DNA of 64,000 bases from an uncultured Chloroflexota bacterium (GCA_902791025.1 CADATZ010000010.1:62001-126000), one strand, 5' to 3'. Shown: positions 47,297-56,633, numbered from the stretch's first letter. Program-made: numbers and translations. The notes: generated from the letters alone by a model not told the origin.

Positions 47297-48499
47297 ATGA
47301 ATTTTGTTTTTATCTCTCCGCAATTTCCGCAGACCTATTGGCTGTTCTGCGATCGTTTGAAGAAAAACGGCGTCAATGTCCTCGGTATCGGGGATTCCGA
47401 CTATGACAGTCTGGACTGGAACCTGAAAAACGCACTGACCGAGTATTACAAAGTCGATAACCTCGGGGATTATGATCAGGTCTTCCGCGCTGTGGCCTAC
47501 TTCTCTTACCGTTACGGGAAAATCGACTGGGTGGAATCTAACAATGAATACTGGCTGGAGCAGGACGCTCAGCTGCGTACGGATTTCCATATCACGACCG
47601 GCGTTCAGGCGAGTGAGATCGGTGAATGGAAACGTAAATCTTCCATGAAGCCGCATTATGCTGCCGCGGGGATCCCAACTGCCCGCTGCCATCACGTCAG
47701 CACCATCCGCGCCGCGAAAATGTTCATCACCAAAAACGGCGGCTATCCGATGATCGCCAAACCGGATGTCGGTGTGGGTGCCGCCAATACCTGGAAACTG
47801 GAAAACGAGAATGATCTGAAAGAATTCTTTAAAATCAAGCCGGATGTCCCGTACCTGATCGAGGAATTCGTGGAAGGCAACATCTTCTCCTACGACGCAA
47901 TTGTTGATTCGCACTGTGAACCGCTGTACGAGTCCATGACCTCCTGGCCGCCTTCTATTGCGGATATTGTCAACAAGGACCTGGATCTCGGTTATTTCAC
48001 CGGTGCTGCGGTACCCACGAAACTGAAGAAACTGGGTCGTGCCGCGCTGAAATCTTTCAACGTCCGCAGCCGTTTTGTCCACATGGAATTCTTTAAGATG
48101 ACAAAGGATCGCGAAGGTCTGGGTGAAGTGGGTGACTATGTCGGACTGGAAGTCAACATGCGCCCTGCCGGCGGCGAGACTCCGGATATGATGAATTACG
48201 CCCATTCGACAGATGTGTTCCAGATCTGGGCGGATATGGTCGTTTATGACAAGCGCGTCCTGCCGGAAAGCGAAGACCATCACTGGTGTGTCTATGCCGG
48301 GCGGAAGGAATACCTTTTCGAATATGAGCACTCCCATGAGGAGATCATGGAAAAGTATGGCGACCGTATTGTTTTGTTCCAGCACCGTCCGGAAGTCACC
48401 TGGGCGACCATGGGGAATGTCAGCTATATCGCCCATGCGTATAGCGAAAAAGAAGTTTACGAGTTTATGCGCTTTGTCCAGGCACGGAAGGAGCATTAA
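47297..48499 (+). CDS. ATP-grasp enzyme (carboxylate-amine ligase type)
   Basis: The 400-residue product begins with a small N-terminal domain (MNFVFISPQFPQTYWLFCDR). An ATP-grasp fold follows: KSSMKPHYAAAGIPTARCH, GGYPMIAKPDVGVGAANTW as the ATP-binding loop, YLIEEFVEGNIFSYDAIVD, and the metal-binding end VGLEVNMRPAGGETPDMMNY. Such enzymes join a carboxylate to an amine or thiol through an acyl phosphate. The substrate is not evident. ATG 47297 follows AGGA and excludes an 11-codon frame extension lying in the leader. The stop overlaps the ATG of the esterase (TAATG), so the two are translationally coupled and probably act in one pathway. Confidence 0.85.
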   Translation: MNFVFISPQFPQTYWLFCDRLKKNGVNVLGIGDSDYDSLDWNLKNALTEYYKVDNLGDYDQVFRAVAYFSYRYGKIDWVESNNEYWLEQDAQLRTDFHITTGVQASEIGEWKRKSSMKPHYAAAGIPTARCHHVSTIRAAKMFITKNGGYPMIAKPDVGVGAANTWKLENENDLKEFFKIKPDVPYLIEEFVEGNIFSYDAIVDSHCEPLYESMTSWPPSIADIVNKDLDLGYFTGAAVPTKLKKLGRAALKSFNVRSRFVHMEFFKMTKDREGLGEVGDYVGLEVNMRPAGGETPDMMNYAHSTDVFQIWADMVVYDKRVLPESEDHHWCVYAGRKEYLFEYEHSHEEIMEKYGDRIVLFQHRPEVTWATMGNVSYIAHAYSEKEVYEFMRFVQARKEH

Positions 48500-49260
48500 T
48501 GAGAGAAGAATATCCGGTTCGGTACAGCAAAAACCTCGGACGTGACATGATGTGCGCGGTGTTCCGTGCGGATACCCCTTCTGATATTGACCGCTCCAAG
48601 GTCTGCCTGGCGTTCCCACCGCAGAGCGGACGTTATTATGATTTCAAAAATTTCGAGATGGTGGAGTGTGCCCGTCCCTGGATCGAATCCGGTCAGATGT
48701 TTTTGATCTGTGTGGATGGTATTGACTGGGAAACCTGGGATGCGCAGGGCGATCCGAGGGCACGGATCGAGCTGCAGGAGCTCTGGTTCCATTATGTAGT
48801 GGATGAGCTGCTGCCGGAGTATACCGGTGATGGCAAAAAAGCCATGACGACAGGCTGCTCCATGGGCGCGACGCATGCGGCGAATTTCTTCTTCCGCCGC
48901 CCAGACCTCTTTGACGGTCTGGTGGGGCTGAGCGGGGTCTATAATGCGCAGGCCTTTTTCCATGAATACTGCGACGACCTGGTCTACGCCAATTCACCGA
49001 TCCATTTTCTGCCCAATATGCCGCTTGATCATCCCTGGATGAAGCTCTATGCCGAAAGTCAGATCATCACCTGTGTCGGTCAGGGCGCCTGGGAGGATGA
49101 GCTGCTGGCAAGCACCCGCGAGCTGGACGCCATCATGACGGAAAAGGGCATTCCGCACTGGTCCGACTACTGGGGCTGGGATGTCAACCACGACTGGCCC
49201 TGGTGGCGCAAGCAGCTGCCATATTTCCTCGATCATCTGTCAAAAAAAGGGTACCTTTAA
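48499..49260 (+). CDS. Alpha/beta-hydrolase esterase
   Basis: The 253-residue protein fits the putative-esterase (EstD/FrsA-like) branch of alpha/beta hydrolases. The nucleophile elbow GCSMGATHA places Ser121 at its centre. A late histidine occurs in WDVNHDWPWWRKQLPYFL near the end, with an aspartate in the same motif or earlier. No signal peptide is present, so it should act in the cytosol. It starts inside the ATP-grasp stop codon and ends in a terminator whose stem includes its own last codons. The coupling suggests it hydrolyses or releases the product, or an activated intermediate, of the ATP-grasp enzyme; this is inference. Confidence 0.8.
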   Translation: MREEYPVRYSKNLGRDMMCAVFRADTPSDIDRSKVCLAFPPQSGRYYDFKNFEMVECARPWIESGQMFLICVDGIDWETWDAQGDPRARIELQELWFHYVVDELLPEYTGDGKKAMTTGCSMGATHAANFFFRRPDLFDGLVGLSGVYNAQAFFHEYCDDLVYANSPIHFLPNMPLDHPWMKLYAESQIITCVGQGAWEDELLASTRELDAIMTEKGIPHWSDYWGWDVNHDWPWWRKQLPYFLDHLSKKGYL

Positions 49261-49274
49261 CGGCACCCTTTTTT
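49243..49274 (+). terminator. Terminator overlapping the esterase 3' end
   Basis: AAAAAAGGGT (49243-49252) pairs with ACCCTTTTTT (49265-49274). The A-rich arm lies in the coding sequence, so the hairpin may act in both directions. Confidence 0.8.
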
Positions 49275-49434
49275 AACGAAATGCTGGAGCCGCGAATAAT
49301 GTCTGCCTGTATGACCCGTATAATGACAAAATAAATCACTGTTACAGGAGCTTCGCCAGTAAAAAACTGTCCACGCGTGCTTGATTCTGTTTATATGCTA
49401 ATGTTTTTTTGTATAAAAATGTCTGTATTCTATA

Positions 49435-49462
49435 TTGACTTTGGTTAAAGACCCGATAAAAT
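49435..49462 (+). promoter_or_regulatory. Promoter of the uxa operon
   Basis: TTGACT (49435-49440), a 16-base spacer and TAAAAT (49457-49462) lie about 50 bases before uxaB. Confidence 0.65.
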
Positions 49463-49485
49463 TTATTTAATAATGGATAAATGCC

Positions 49486-49498
49486 GCCGTTTAACGGC
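49486..49498. promoter_or_regulatory. Candidate operator palindrome before uxaB
   Basis: GCCGTTTAACGGC is a perfect 13-base inverted repeat about 20 bases downstream of the -10 box and just ahead of the start. This is a typical repressor position. The regulator is not encoded in the window. Confidence 0.4.
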
Positions 49499-49513
49499 AG
49501 AATGGAAAAGCTC

Positions 49514-50932
49514 ATGAATATTGATGATTTAATGGCTCCCGGCAAGCATCCCATTCGGGTCGCTCAGTTCGGTACCGGTAATTTCCTTCGGGCCTTCACC
49601 GATTATATGATCGATGTGGCAAATGAAGCAGGCGTTTTTGACGGCGATGTCGTGATGGTCAAGCAGGTCCCCGGGTCGGGACCGGACCGGCTGGCTGCCC
49701 AGGGTGGTCAGTATCACGTGATCCTGCAGGGTAAGCAGGACGGGAAGATCGTCGATGAAGTTCGTACTGTCACTGCCGTCCGCGGCACAGTCAATCCTTA
49801 TACTGATTATGAAGCCTATCAGGCACTTGCCCGGCTGGATACGCTGCGTTTTCTGGTGTCCAACACTACCGAAGCCGGTATCGTTTATGACGAAACCGAC
49901 AAATTTGATGCTCTCCCCGCCGCTACATATCCGGGACGTCTGGTCCAGTTCCTGTATGAACGATGGCAGGCCTTCAATGGCGACCCCGAAAAGGGGCTTA
50001 TCATCCTCCCTGTGGAATTGATCGAAGATAACGGGAAAGCGCTCAAAGCGTGCTGCATGAAATTCATTGACCTCTGGAAGCTTGATGAGGCTTTCAAAAA
50101 ATGGGTCGAAGAAGCCAATATCTTCACATCCACTCTGGTGGACCGCATTGTCTCCGGCAAGAGCCAGTCGATGAGCGAAAAATTTCCTGAAGACAGCATG
50201 TATGTCGTGGCGGAGCCCTTTGGTTTGTGGATCATCGCTTCCGATAAGGATATCTCCGGCGAATTCACGCTCGCTAAGGCCGGTATCCCGGTGATTTTCA
50301 CCGATGATCTGAAGCCTTTCCGTGAACGTAAGGTGCGCGTGCTCAACGGTACACATACCGCGATGGCGATGATCTCCTACCTCTGCGGTGTGGATATCGT
50401 CGCGGATGCTATGGCGGATGCGCTCCTGCGGAAATATATTGACTATGTGAGTTACGAAGAACTGGCACCGGCTGTGCCGCAGCCTATCGAGGAGACCCGC
50501 GAATTCGCCGATGAGGTGATGGAGCGTTTTGAGAACCCCTTCCTCAATCATAAGCTGCTGGATATCTCCTTGAACTCCGTTTCCAAATGGCGTGCCCGTG
50601 ACCTGCCGACGGTCTGTGATACCCTGGCTGCCGGGAAGAATCCAAAGGTGCTGGTTTTCTCTCTCGCCGCGTTGCTGGCGTTTGATACCATTGCTGAGGA
50701 TAAGGATGGTCAATATTACGGGAAACGCCCGGATGGCAGTCTTTATCCGATTCGTGAAGACCGCAAGGTTGTTGAAGCTGTACAGGTGAAAAGCGAAGAT
50801 GATGTGAAGCGTATCCTTTCCGATGAAAGTTTGTGGGGAACTGACCTGAGTGGATTGAGCAAACAGGTTTATGCATCCCTGACTGCGATCCGTCAGGATC
50901 CTCGTGCCGCTGTTGAAGCACTCTTAGCATAA
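49514..50932 (+). CDS. uxaB: Tagaturonate reductase (altronate oxidoreductase)
   Basis: The 472-residue enzyme belongs to the mannitol-dehydrogenase family and matches UxaB in length (483 in E. coli). It reduces D-tagaturonate to D-altronate with NADH. The N-terminal Rossmann motif is RVAQFGTGNFLRAFTDYMID, close to residue 12. LRFLVSNTTEAGIVYDET and RKVRVLNGTHTAMAMISYLCG are the family landmarks, the latter around the conserved Asn-Gly-xx-His. ATG 49514 matches the start position of homologues; ATG 49502 or 49481 would also be in frame, but 49481 lies before the palindrome. It is the first gene of the uxaB-uxaA-uxaC operon. A fructuronate reductase role (UxuB) is less likely given the uxaA neighbour. 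Confidence 0.9.
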   Translation: MNIDDLMAPGKHPIRVAQFGTGNFLRAFTDYMIDVANEAGVFDGDVVMVKQVPGSGPDRLAAQGGQYHVILQGKQDGKIVDEVRTVTAVRGTVNPYTDYEAYQALARLDTLRFLVSNTTEAGIVYDETDKFDALPAATYPGRLVQFLYERWQAFNGDPEKGLIILPVELIEDNGKALKACCMKFIDLWKLDEAFKKWVEEANIFTSTLVDRIVSGKSQSMSEKFPEDSMYVVAEPFGLWIIASDKDISGEFTLAKAGIPVIFTDDLKPFRERKVRVLNGTHTAMAMISYLCGVDIVADAMADALLRKYIDYVSYEELAPAVPQPIEETREFADEVMERFENPFLNHKLLDISLNSVSKWRARDLPTVCDTLAAGKNPKVLVFSLAALLAFDTIAEDKDGQYYGKRPDGSLYPIREDRKVVEAVQVKSEDDVKRILSDESLWGTDLSGLSKQVYASLTAIRQDPRAAVEALLA

Positions 50933-50987
50933 CGAAGCACTCGGGCCGGTTAACTGATGCCGCGTCCTGGATAATTAGAGAATTATT

Positions 50988-52472
50988 ATGAAAAATTTTA
51001 TCCGAATTCATGAAAATGACAATGTAGCGGTCGCGCTTCAGCCCGTTGGAGCCGGAACAGCGGTCGATTTGGAAGGTTATTCTGTCGTCAGCAAAGAGGA
51101 GATCCCTGCCGGTCATAAAATCGCGCTTGTTGATATTCCTGAGGGCGTGGACATCATCAAATATGGCTTCCCGATCGGCCATGCCAAGGTGGATATTCAT
51201 GCCGGGGAACATGTCCACACACATAATGTGAAATCCAACCTTTCCGGATTGAAAGAGTATAGCTATCACCCGGTAGCCGGCAGTGACCGGGTGGAAGAAC
51301 CGCAGACCTTTATGGGCTATGTCCGTCCGGATGGCAGTGTTGGAATCCGCAATGAAGTCTGGATCATCCCGACAGTCGGATGTGTGAATGGTATTGCCGA
51401 GGCGATCGAAGATAACGCAAAAGCCATGATGCCCGAGGGCGTGACCCGTGTTTGCGCTTATACACATCCCTATGGCTGTTCCCAGTTAGGTGGTGACCAT
51501 CTGATGACGCAGAAAGCGCTCTGTGGATTGATTCGCCACCCGAATGCGGGCGGTGTTTTGGTTCTTGGTTTGGGATGTGAAAATAACCAGATCGATGACC
51601 TGAAGCAGGTTTTGGGTGAATATGATCCGAATCGGGTGAAATTCCTCGTCTGCCAGCAGGTCGCTGATGAGATCACCGATGGTACCGCTATCGTCAAAGA
51701 ACTGATGAATTATGCCGCTTCTTTCAAGCGGGAACCGGTCTCCACATCCAAGTTGATTGTCGGGTTGAAATGCGGTGGTTCGGATGGATTCTCCGGAATT
51801 ACCGCCAACCCACTGCTGGGCTCTTTTGCGGAAAAGCTTTCCGCGCAGGGCGGTGCGGTGATGCTCACCGAAGTTCCGGAAATGTTCGGTGCGGAAACCA
51901 TGTTGATGGACCGGGCAGAGAATGAGGAAATCTTTGAAAAGACCGTTTCGCTCATCAATGACTTCAAGGAATACTTCATGCGCTATGGCGAAAAGATCAA
52001 CGAAAATCCTTCTCCCGGCAATAAAAAAGGAGGGATCACCACGCTTGAAGACAAATCTCTCGGCTGTGTGCAGAAGGGCGGACGGCTCACCGTGCGCGAC
52101 GTGCTGCGCTACGGTGATAAGGTGAAGGTGCCCGGCTTGAGCCTGCTGCAATCGCCCGGAAATGATCTGGTTGCCGCGACCGGTCTGGCCATCAGCGGAG
52201 CGCAGCTGATCCTTTTCACTACCGGACGCGGAACACCCTTCGGCTGCCCGGTTCCAACGGCGAAAGTCTCCACACAGTCTGATATCGCTGCGCGTAAGAA
52301 GAACTGGATCGATTTCAATGCCGGCAAGCTGCTGGAGGGGGAACCGATGTCTGAGCTGACGGAAGAGCTTTTCGCTTATGTGTTGAAAATCGCTTCCGGT
52401 GAGGCCTGTCCCGCCAGTGAAGCGTTGAGTAAGAAGAATTTAGCCATCTTCAAGGATGGAGTCACATTATAA
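50988..52472 (+). CDS. uxaA: Altronate dehydratase
   Basis: The 494-residue product equals UxaA in length (495 in E. coli). It dehydrates D-altronate to 2-keto-3-deoxygluconate using a metal ion. Residues 1 to about 90 form the SAF domain (IRIHENDNVAVALQPVGAG, then HDIHAGEHVHTHN-like HAGEHVHTHNV). The large C-terminal domain carries GYVRPDGSVGIRNEVWIIPTV, HPYGCSQLGGD, LGCENNQ and GLKCGGSDGFSGITANPL, with conserved cysteines for metal binding. The start follows a weak purine-rich site 55 bases after uxaB. It is complete and second in the uronate operon. Confidence 0.95.
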   Translation: MKNFIRIHENDNVAVALQPVGAGTAVDLEGYSVVSKEEIPAGHKIALVDIPEGVDIIKYGFPIGHAKVDIHAGEHVHTHNVKSNLSGLKEYSYHPVAGSDRVEEPQTFMGYVRPDGSVGIRNEVWIIPTVGCVNGIAEAIEDNAKAMMPEGVTRVCAYTHPYGCSQLGGDHLMTQKALCGLIRHPNAGGVLVLGLGCENNQIDDLKQVLGEYDPNRVKFLVCQQVADEITDGTAIVKELMNYAASFKREPVSTSKLIVGLKCGGSDGFSGITANPLLGSFAEKLSAQGGAVMLTEVPEMFGAETMLMDRAENEEIFEKTVSLINDFKEYFMRYGEKINENPSPGNKKGGITTLEDKSLGCVQKGGRLTVRDVLRYGDKVKVPGLSLLQSPGNDLVAATGLAISGAQLILFTTGRGTPFGCPVPTAKVSTQSDIAARKKNWIDFNAGKLLEGEPMSELTEELFAYVLKIASGEACPASEALSKKNLAIFKDGVTL

Positions 52473-52519
52473 TGAAGAATTTTGAATGAAGAATGAAGAA
52501 TCAGACAGGAGTAAAAACG

Positions 52520-53953
52520 ATGAAACCCTTTATGGATAAAGATTTCCTTCTGGAAACCGAGACCGCGAAGCATTTGTTCCATGATTATGCTGAAAGCCAG
52601 CCGCTGGTAGACTATCACTGCCACATCAGCCCGCAGGAGATTTATGAAGATCGCCGCTTCAACAACATTTGCGAGGTCTGGCTGGGCGGCAAGATGCCCG
52701 ATGGCAGCTACTTCGGAGACCACTACAAATGGCGTGTGATGCGTTCCAACGGCGTCAGCGAGGATTACGTCACCGGAGACAAACCGGATTATGAACGATT
52801 CCTGAAATTCGTTGAAGCACTGGAAATGGCCATCGGCAATCCGATGTATCACTGGTGCAATATGGAGCTGCACAAATTCTTTGGCTATGAAAAACCGCTG
52901 ACCCTTGAAAACGCTAAAGAGGCATGGGATTTCTGCAATGACAAGCTGCAGCACGATCCGGACCTGACCGTTCGCGGGATCATCAAAAAGTCCAACGTCG
53001 CTATGATCGGCACTACAGACGATCCGGTGGATTCCCTCGAATGGCACAAGAAGATCGCAGCGGATCCGACGATCACTGTCAAGGTCTGCCCGTCTTTCCG
53101 CCCCGACAAAGCCATCAACATCAACAAGCCCGGTTTTGCTGAATACATGAAGAAGCTGGCTGCTTCCGTCGGGAAAGAAAGCCTGGTGAAGATCACAGAT
53201 GTCTTTGACGCGCTGACCGAACGGCTTGAATATTTTGCTTCCCTCGGCTGCCGCGCGTCCGATCATGGATTGGATTATATCCCCTTCCGCCCGACGGATG
53301 AGAGCGAAGTCAATGCCATTTATCAGAAAGTGATGAAGGGCGGCGCGGTCAGCAAGGAAGAAGCGGAAAAGTATCAGACCGCGATCCTGCTTTATCTTGG
53401 AAAAGAATATCATCGCCTGAACATCGCCATGCAGCTGCATTATTCCTGCAAGCGCAATGCCAATGCCCGCATGTACAGACAGCTTGGTCCTGATACCGGA
53501 TTTGACATGATCTCCCAGAACAGCTGCGGCGGCGATATCGCCGATCTGCTTTCTGCATTGGATGAGAATGGCGAATGTCCGAAGACCATCCTGTATTCTC
53601 TGAATTCTACCGATTTTGACCAGCTGGGCACCCTGCTTGGCTGCTTCCAGTCCGATGAGATGATCGGTAAAATGCAGCTTGGTTCAGCCTGGTGGTTCCT
53701 CGATACCAAATCCGGTATGGAAGCACAGATGCGTTCCTTCGCGAACCTGAGCCTGATCGGAAACTTCGTCGGGATGCTCACGGATTCCCGCTCCTTCCTT
53801 TCCTATGCACGGCATGATTATTTCCGCCGTATCTTCTGCAACCTGGTCGGGAACTGGGTTGAAAATGGCGAATATCCGAACATCGACGCCAGTCTGAAAA
53901 AGATCGTCGAAGGTGTTTCTTATAAGAACGCGGAACGGTATTTCAATCTCTAA
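52520..53953 (+). CDS. uxaC: Uronate isomerase
   Basis: The 477-residue enzyme of the amidohydrolase superfamily converts D-glucuronate to D-fructuronate and D-galacturonate to D-tagaturonate, the first step of the pathway. The metal-binding HxH is in VDYHCHISPQEIY near residue 30. Other UxaC landmarks are FLKFVEALEMAIGNPMYHW, CPSFRPDKAINI, LQLHYSCKRN-type MQLHYSCKRNANARM and LGSAWWFLDTKSGMEAQM. Length agrees with E. coli (470). The start has AGGAG (52507-52511) at good spacing. A strong terminator follows. With uxaB and uxaA it makes 2-keto-3-deoxygluconate from galacturonate; the kinase and aldolase are not in the window. Confidence 0.95.
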   Translation: MKPFMDKDFLLETETAKHLFHDYAESQPLVDYHCHISPQEIYEDRRFNNICEVWLGGKMPDGSYFGDHYKWRVMRSNGVSEDYVTGDKPDYERFLKFVEALEMAIGNPMYHWCNMELHKFFGYEKPLTLENAKEAWDFCNDKLQHDPDLTVRGIIKKSNVAMIGTTDDPVDSLEWHKKIAADPTITVKVCPSFRPDKAININKPGFAEYMKKLAASVGKESLVKITDVFDALTERLEYFASLGCRASDHGLDYIPFRPTDESEVNAIYQKVMKGGAVSKEEAEKYQTAILLYLGKEYHRLNIAMQLHYSCKRNANARMYRQLGPDTGFDMISQNSCGGDIADLLSALDENGECPKTILYSLNSTDFDQLGTLLGCFQSDEMIGKMQLGSAWWFLDTKSGMEAQMRSFANLSLIGNFVGMLTDSRSFLSYARHDYFRRIFCNLVGNWVENGEYPNIDASLKKIVEGVSYKNAERYFNL

Positions 53954-53971
53954 TATCAAACAATCTGAGAC

Positions 53972-54026
53972 AGGTACAGTCTTCTTTCTGCCGCATACCC
54001 GGTACAAGAAGACTGTACCTTTGTTT
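53972..54026 (+). terminator. Terminator of the uxa operon
   Basis: AGGTACAGTCTTCTT (53972-53986) and its exact complement (54006-54020) form a 15-pair stem with a 19-base loop, followed by TTGTTTT. Confidence 0.85.
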
Positions 54027-54103
54027 TACAGCCGGAAATACTGACCGGACCGATCCGAACAGTTTGCGCTAAATTATGATAGAATGAAATTGGAGGATTT
54101 TCT

Positions 54104-55705
54104 ATGGGCACTTATCTAAATCCGGGAAATGACAGCTTTGCAAAAATCATACAAAAAAAATATGTTGATAAAACCGGACTGATAGGGTTGATCAACTCAT
54201 CTATTGATACAACCGATAATTTGATTTGTGTCAGTCGTCCTCGTCGATTTGGAAAGTCCTATGCTGCGCAAATGCTTTGCGCGTATTATGACAAAACTTG
54301 TGATTCCAACGGGATTTTTTCAAAATATTTAATTTCCAGTGATAGTTCCTATATAAATCACATTAATAAATATGACGTGATTTATCTGGATATGACAGGA
54401 ATCAAACCCTATACACAAAAATATAAAACTCTTGTTCCTTTCCTAATAAAAATTATCAGCGAGGAGATACAAAAACAGTATTCTCAAGTCAACATTCGAG
54501 AAGATTTATCTTCAACTCTGGTTGATACCGTTGAAACAACCGGGAATAAGTTTATCATCATTATTGATGAATGGGATGCCCCCATCAGAGAAAATCCGGC
54601 GATACAGGAAGATTATCTTGAATTTTTACGTTCATTATTCAAAAACAGCGGAACAACATCAAGAATTTTTGCCGCTGCTTATATGACAGGGATTCTTCCT
54701 ATCAAAAAGGATGCTTCCCAATCTGCAATTTCTGATTTTCGGGAATATACGATCCTTGATCCCCGGGAATATTCGGAGTATGTCGGTTTTACAGAAGAGG
54801 AAGTCCGGCATTTGTGTGAGCAGAAGAATCGAAGTTTTACCAAAATAAAAAGATGGTATGACGGTTATACCGTGGGCGAAAAACATTCCATCTATAATCC
54901 ATATTCGGTGATGTGTGCATTGGAAAGCGGAAAGTACACTTCATATTGGAAGAATACATCCGCGGTAGAATCTTTGCTGACCTATATTGATATGGATGAG
55001 GACGGTCTGCAGCAGGATGTTGCCAAACTGATCGCCGGAGAGAAAATCGAGGTCGATCCGTATTTCTTCCAAAATGATATTGAGACTTTCAGAAGTAAAG
55101 ATGACGTTCTGACATTACTGATCCATCTGGGATATCTGACTTATGAAGAGGTTGAGGATTCCTATGGCGATGAAGATATTTATACAGGTTATGCGTGGAT
55201 CCCGAATGAAGAGATTCGTACGGAATTTGAGAAAATTCTGAGGAAATCCAGTCATAAACAACTCATTGAACTGGTAAAAAGATCCGATCAGCTTTTGAAA
55301 GATACGATTGACGGAAATGAAGCCTCTGTCGCAGCAGCATTTGAGGATGTCAGAGATCTGTCTTACGCACCGACCTATTACAATGATGAGCAGAGTCTCC
55401 GATATGCTGTCAAAATGGCATACATTTCCAGTATTGATCAATACGCAAGAGTTGAAGAGTTGCCTTCCGGTCATGGTATTGCCGATGTGGTTTTTATTCC
55501 GAAAAGAAGATCTCCGCTCCCGGCAATGATCGTTGAATTGAAATGGAATAAACCGGCAGAAGGTGCGATCGATCAAATTAAAAACAGAAATTATCCTGCC
55601 ATTCTGAAAGACTATGGCGGAGATATCCTTCTGGTTGGTGTTACTTATGATGAACATTCAAAACAGCACACCTGTCAGATTGAAAGGATTTCTGTAAAAT
55701 TATAA
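54104..55705 (+). CDS. AAA ATPase-like / PD-(D/E)XK (DUF1703-type) protein
   Basis: The 533-residue protein has the two-part build of this accessory family. An N-terminal AAA-like domain contains the unusual P-loop SRPRRFGKSYAA (about 45-56) and Walker B IIIIDEWDAP (about 150). A C-terminal PD-(D/E)XK nuclease-like domain follows, with GIADVVFIPK and the catalytic ELKWNK (about 470-490). The family is common in gut anaerobes, often in many diverse copies; its role is unknown, with proposals ranging from mobile to defence functions. The gene is visibly AT-richer than the uxa operon before it, which suggests transfer. It has its own GGAGG site and a -10-like TAGAAT at 54080. Confidence 0.85.
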   Translation: MGTYLNPGNDSFAKIIQKKYVDKTGLIGLINSSIDTTDNLICVSRPRRFGKSYAAQMLCAYYDKTCDSNGIFSKYLISSDSSYINHINKYDVIYLDMTGIKPYTQKYKTLVPFLIKIISEEIQKQYSQVNIREDLSSTLVDTVETTGNKFIIIIDEWDAPIRENPAIQEDYLEFLRSLFKNSGTTSRIFAAAYMTGILPIKKDASQSAISDFREYTILDPREYSEYVGFTEEEVRHLCEQKNRSFTKIKRWYDGYTVGEKHSIYNPYSVMCALESGKYTSYWKNTSAVESLLTYIDMDEDGLQQDVAKLIAGEKIEVDPYFFQNDIETFRSKDDVLTLLIHLGYLTYEEVEDSYGDEDIYTGYAWIPNEEIRTEFEKILRKSSHKQLIELVKRSDQLLKDTIDGNEASVAAAFEDVRDLSYAPTYYNDEQSLRYAVKMAYISSIDQYARVEELPSGHGIADVVFIPKRRSPLPAMIVELKWNKPAEGAIDQIKNRNYPAILKDYGGDILLVGVTYDEHSKQHTCQIERISVKL

Positions 55706-55721
55706 AGTATTGGTAAATGTT

Positions 55722-55749
55722 AAAAGGGACCTTCCGGGGGCCCTTATTT
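55722..55749 (+). terminator. Weak terminator after the DUF1703-type gene
   Basis: AAGGG (55724-55728) pairs with CCCTT (55741-55745), with partial inner pairing, followed by ATTTG. Confidence 0.45.
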
Positions 55750-55775
55750 GTTAATTGATAACTACCGGAGGCATA

Positions 55776-56633
55776 ATGTTACAAATCGGTATTCGACTTC
55801 ATGACGTGAACAGCGGACTTTCAGATGAACTGCAAACACTGGAAGCACGGGCGGAAAAAGCACAGCAGGAAGGATTCTGCTGTGTGCATCTGGCTCCGCA
55901 GAAGGTCATCAAAGGCATGACCTATGATCCAGCTGCAATGACAGAGGGGCTGGGTGTTTATTTCAAACGGGTCTTTGGTAAATATGACCTGGATATCGCG
56001 GTGCTTGGCTGCTATTTGAACCTAGCCCATCCGGATGAAAATAAACTGCGGGAGATCAAAGAGAAGTATTACGGCAATATGCGTGTAGCCTCACTCTGCG
56101 GTGCTTCCATGGTCGGGACCGAGACCGGTGCACCGAACGCGGAATACAAGCTGGACCCTAATACACACACGGAAGAGGCACTGAACATCTTTATGCACAA
56201 CCTGGAAGATGTGATAACGGCAGCTGAAGATTATGGGGTTACGATGGCAATTGAGCCGGTATGGAACCATATCGTCTACAATCCAAAACGGGCATTACAG
56301 GTCATCAATAGCATGGGCAGCCGCAATCTGCGCATCATCTTTGACCCGGTGAATCTGCTTTGCATGGAAAACGCAGATGACCGCGAAAACGTCTTCGCGG
56401 AAGCCATGGACCTGCTCGGTGACCACATCGCCATGATGCATATCAAGGACTTTGTCCGTAAAGATGGCAAGCTGGTGAGCGTTGCCGCCGGTACCGGAGA
56501 GATGGATTATACCAATATCATCCGCTATCTGAAAGCACGCAAGCCTTTCATCCAGGTTTCTCTGGAAAACACCTGCAATGACAATGCTGTCGCCTCCCGT
56601 GAATTGATCGAGCGGGTATTTAACGAGGCATAG
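55776..56633 (+). CDS. Sugar phosphate isomerase/epimerase-like TIM-barrel protein
   Basis: The 285-residue protein fits the AP-endonuclease-2-like TIM-barrel family of sugar isomerases and epimerases. Metal-site residues are seen in MAIEPVWNHI (Glu), LRIIFDPVNL (Asp), MMHIKDFV (His and Asp) and QVSLENTC (Glu). Members interconvert keto sugars (tagatose 3-epimerase, hydroxypyruvate isomerase, inosose enzymes); the substrate here is unknown. The start at 55776 has CCGGAGG (55766-55771). The location after the uxa operon hints at sugar or sugar-acid catabolism, although an accessory gene lies in between. Its codon use resembles the uxa genes rather than the AT-rich neighbour. Confidence 0.85.
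   Translation: MLQIGIRLHDVNSGLSDELQTLEARAEKAQQEGFCCVHLAPQKVIKGMTYDPAAMTEGLGVYFKRVFGKYDLDIAVLGCYLNLAHPDENKLREIKEKYYGNMRVASLCGASMVGTETGAPNAEYKLDPNTHTEEALNIFMHNLEDVITAAEDYGVTMAIEPVWNHIVYNPKRALQVINSMGSRNLRIIFDPVNLLCMENADDRENVFAEAMDLLGDHIAMMHIKDFVRKDGKLVSVAAGTGEMDYTNIIRYLKARKPFIQVSLENTCNDNAVASRELIERVFNEA

Noticed and set aside
46091..48619. An 842-codon minus-strand open frame
   Set aside because: It is antisense to the adhesin tail, the terminator and the ATP-grasp gene, all of which are well supported.
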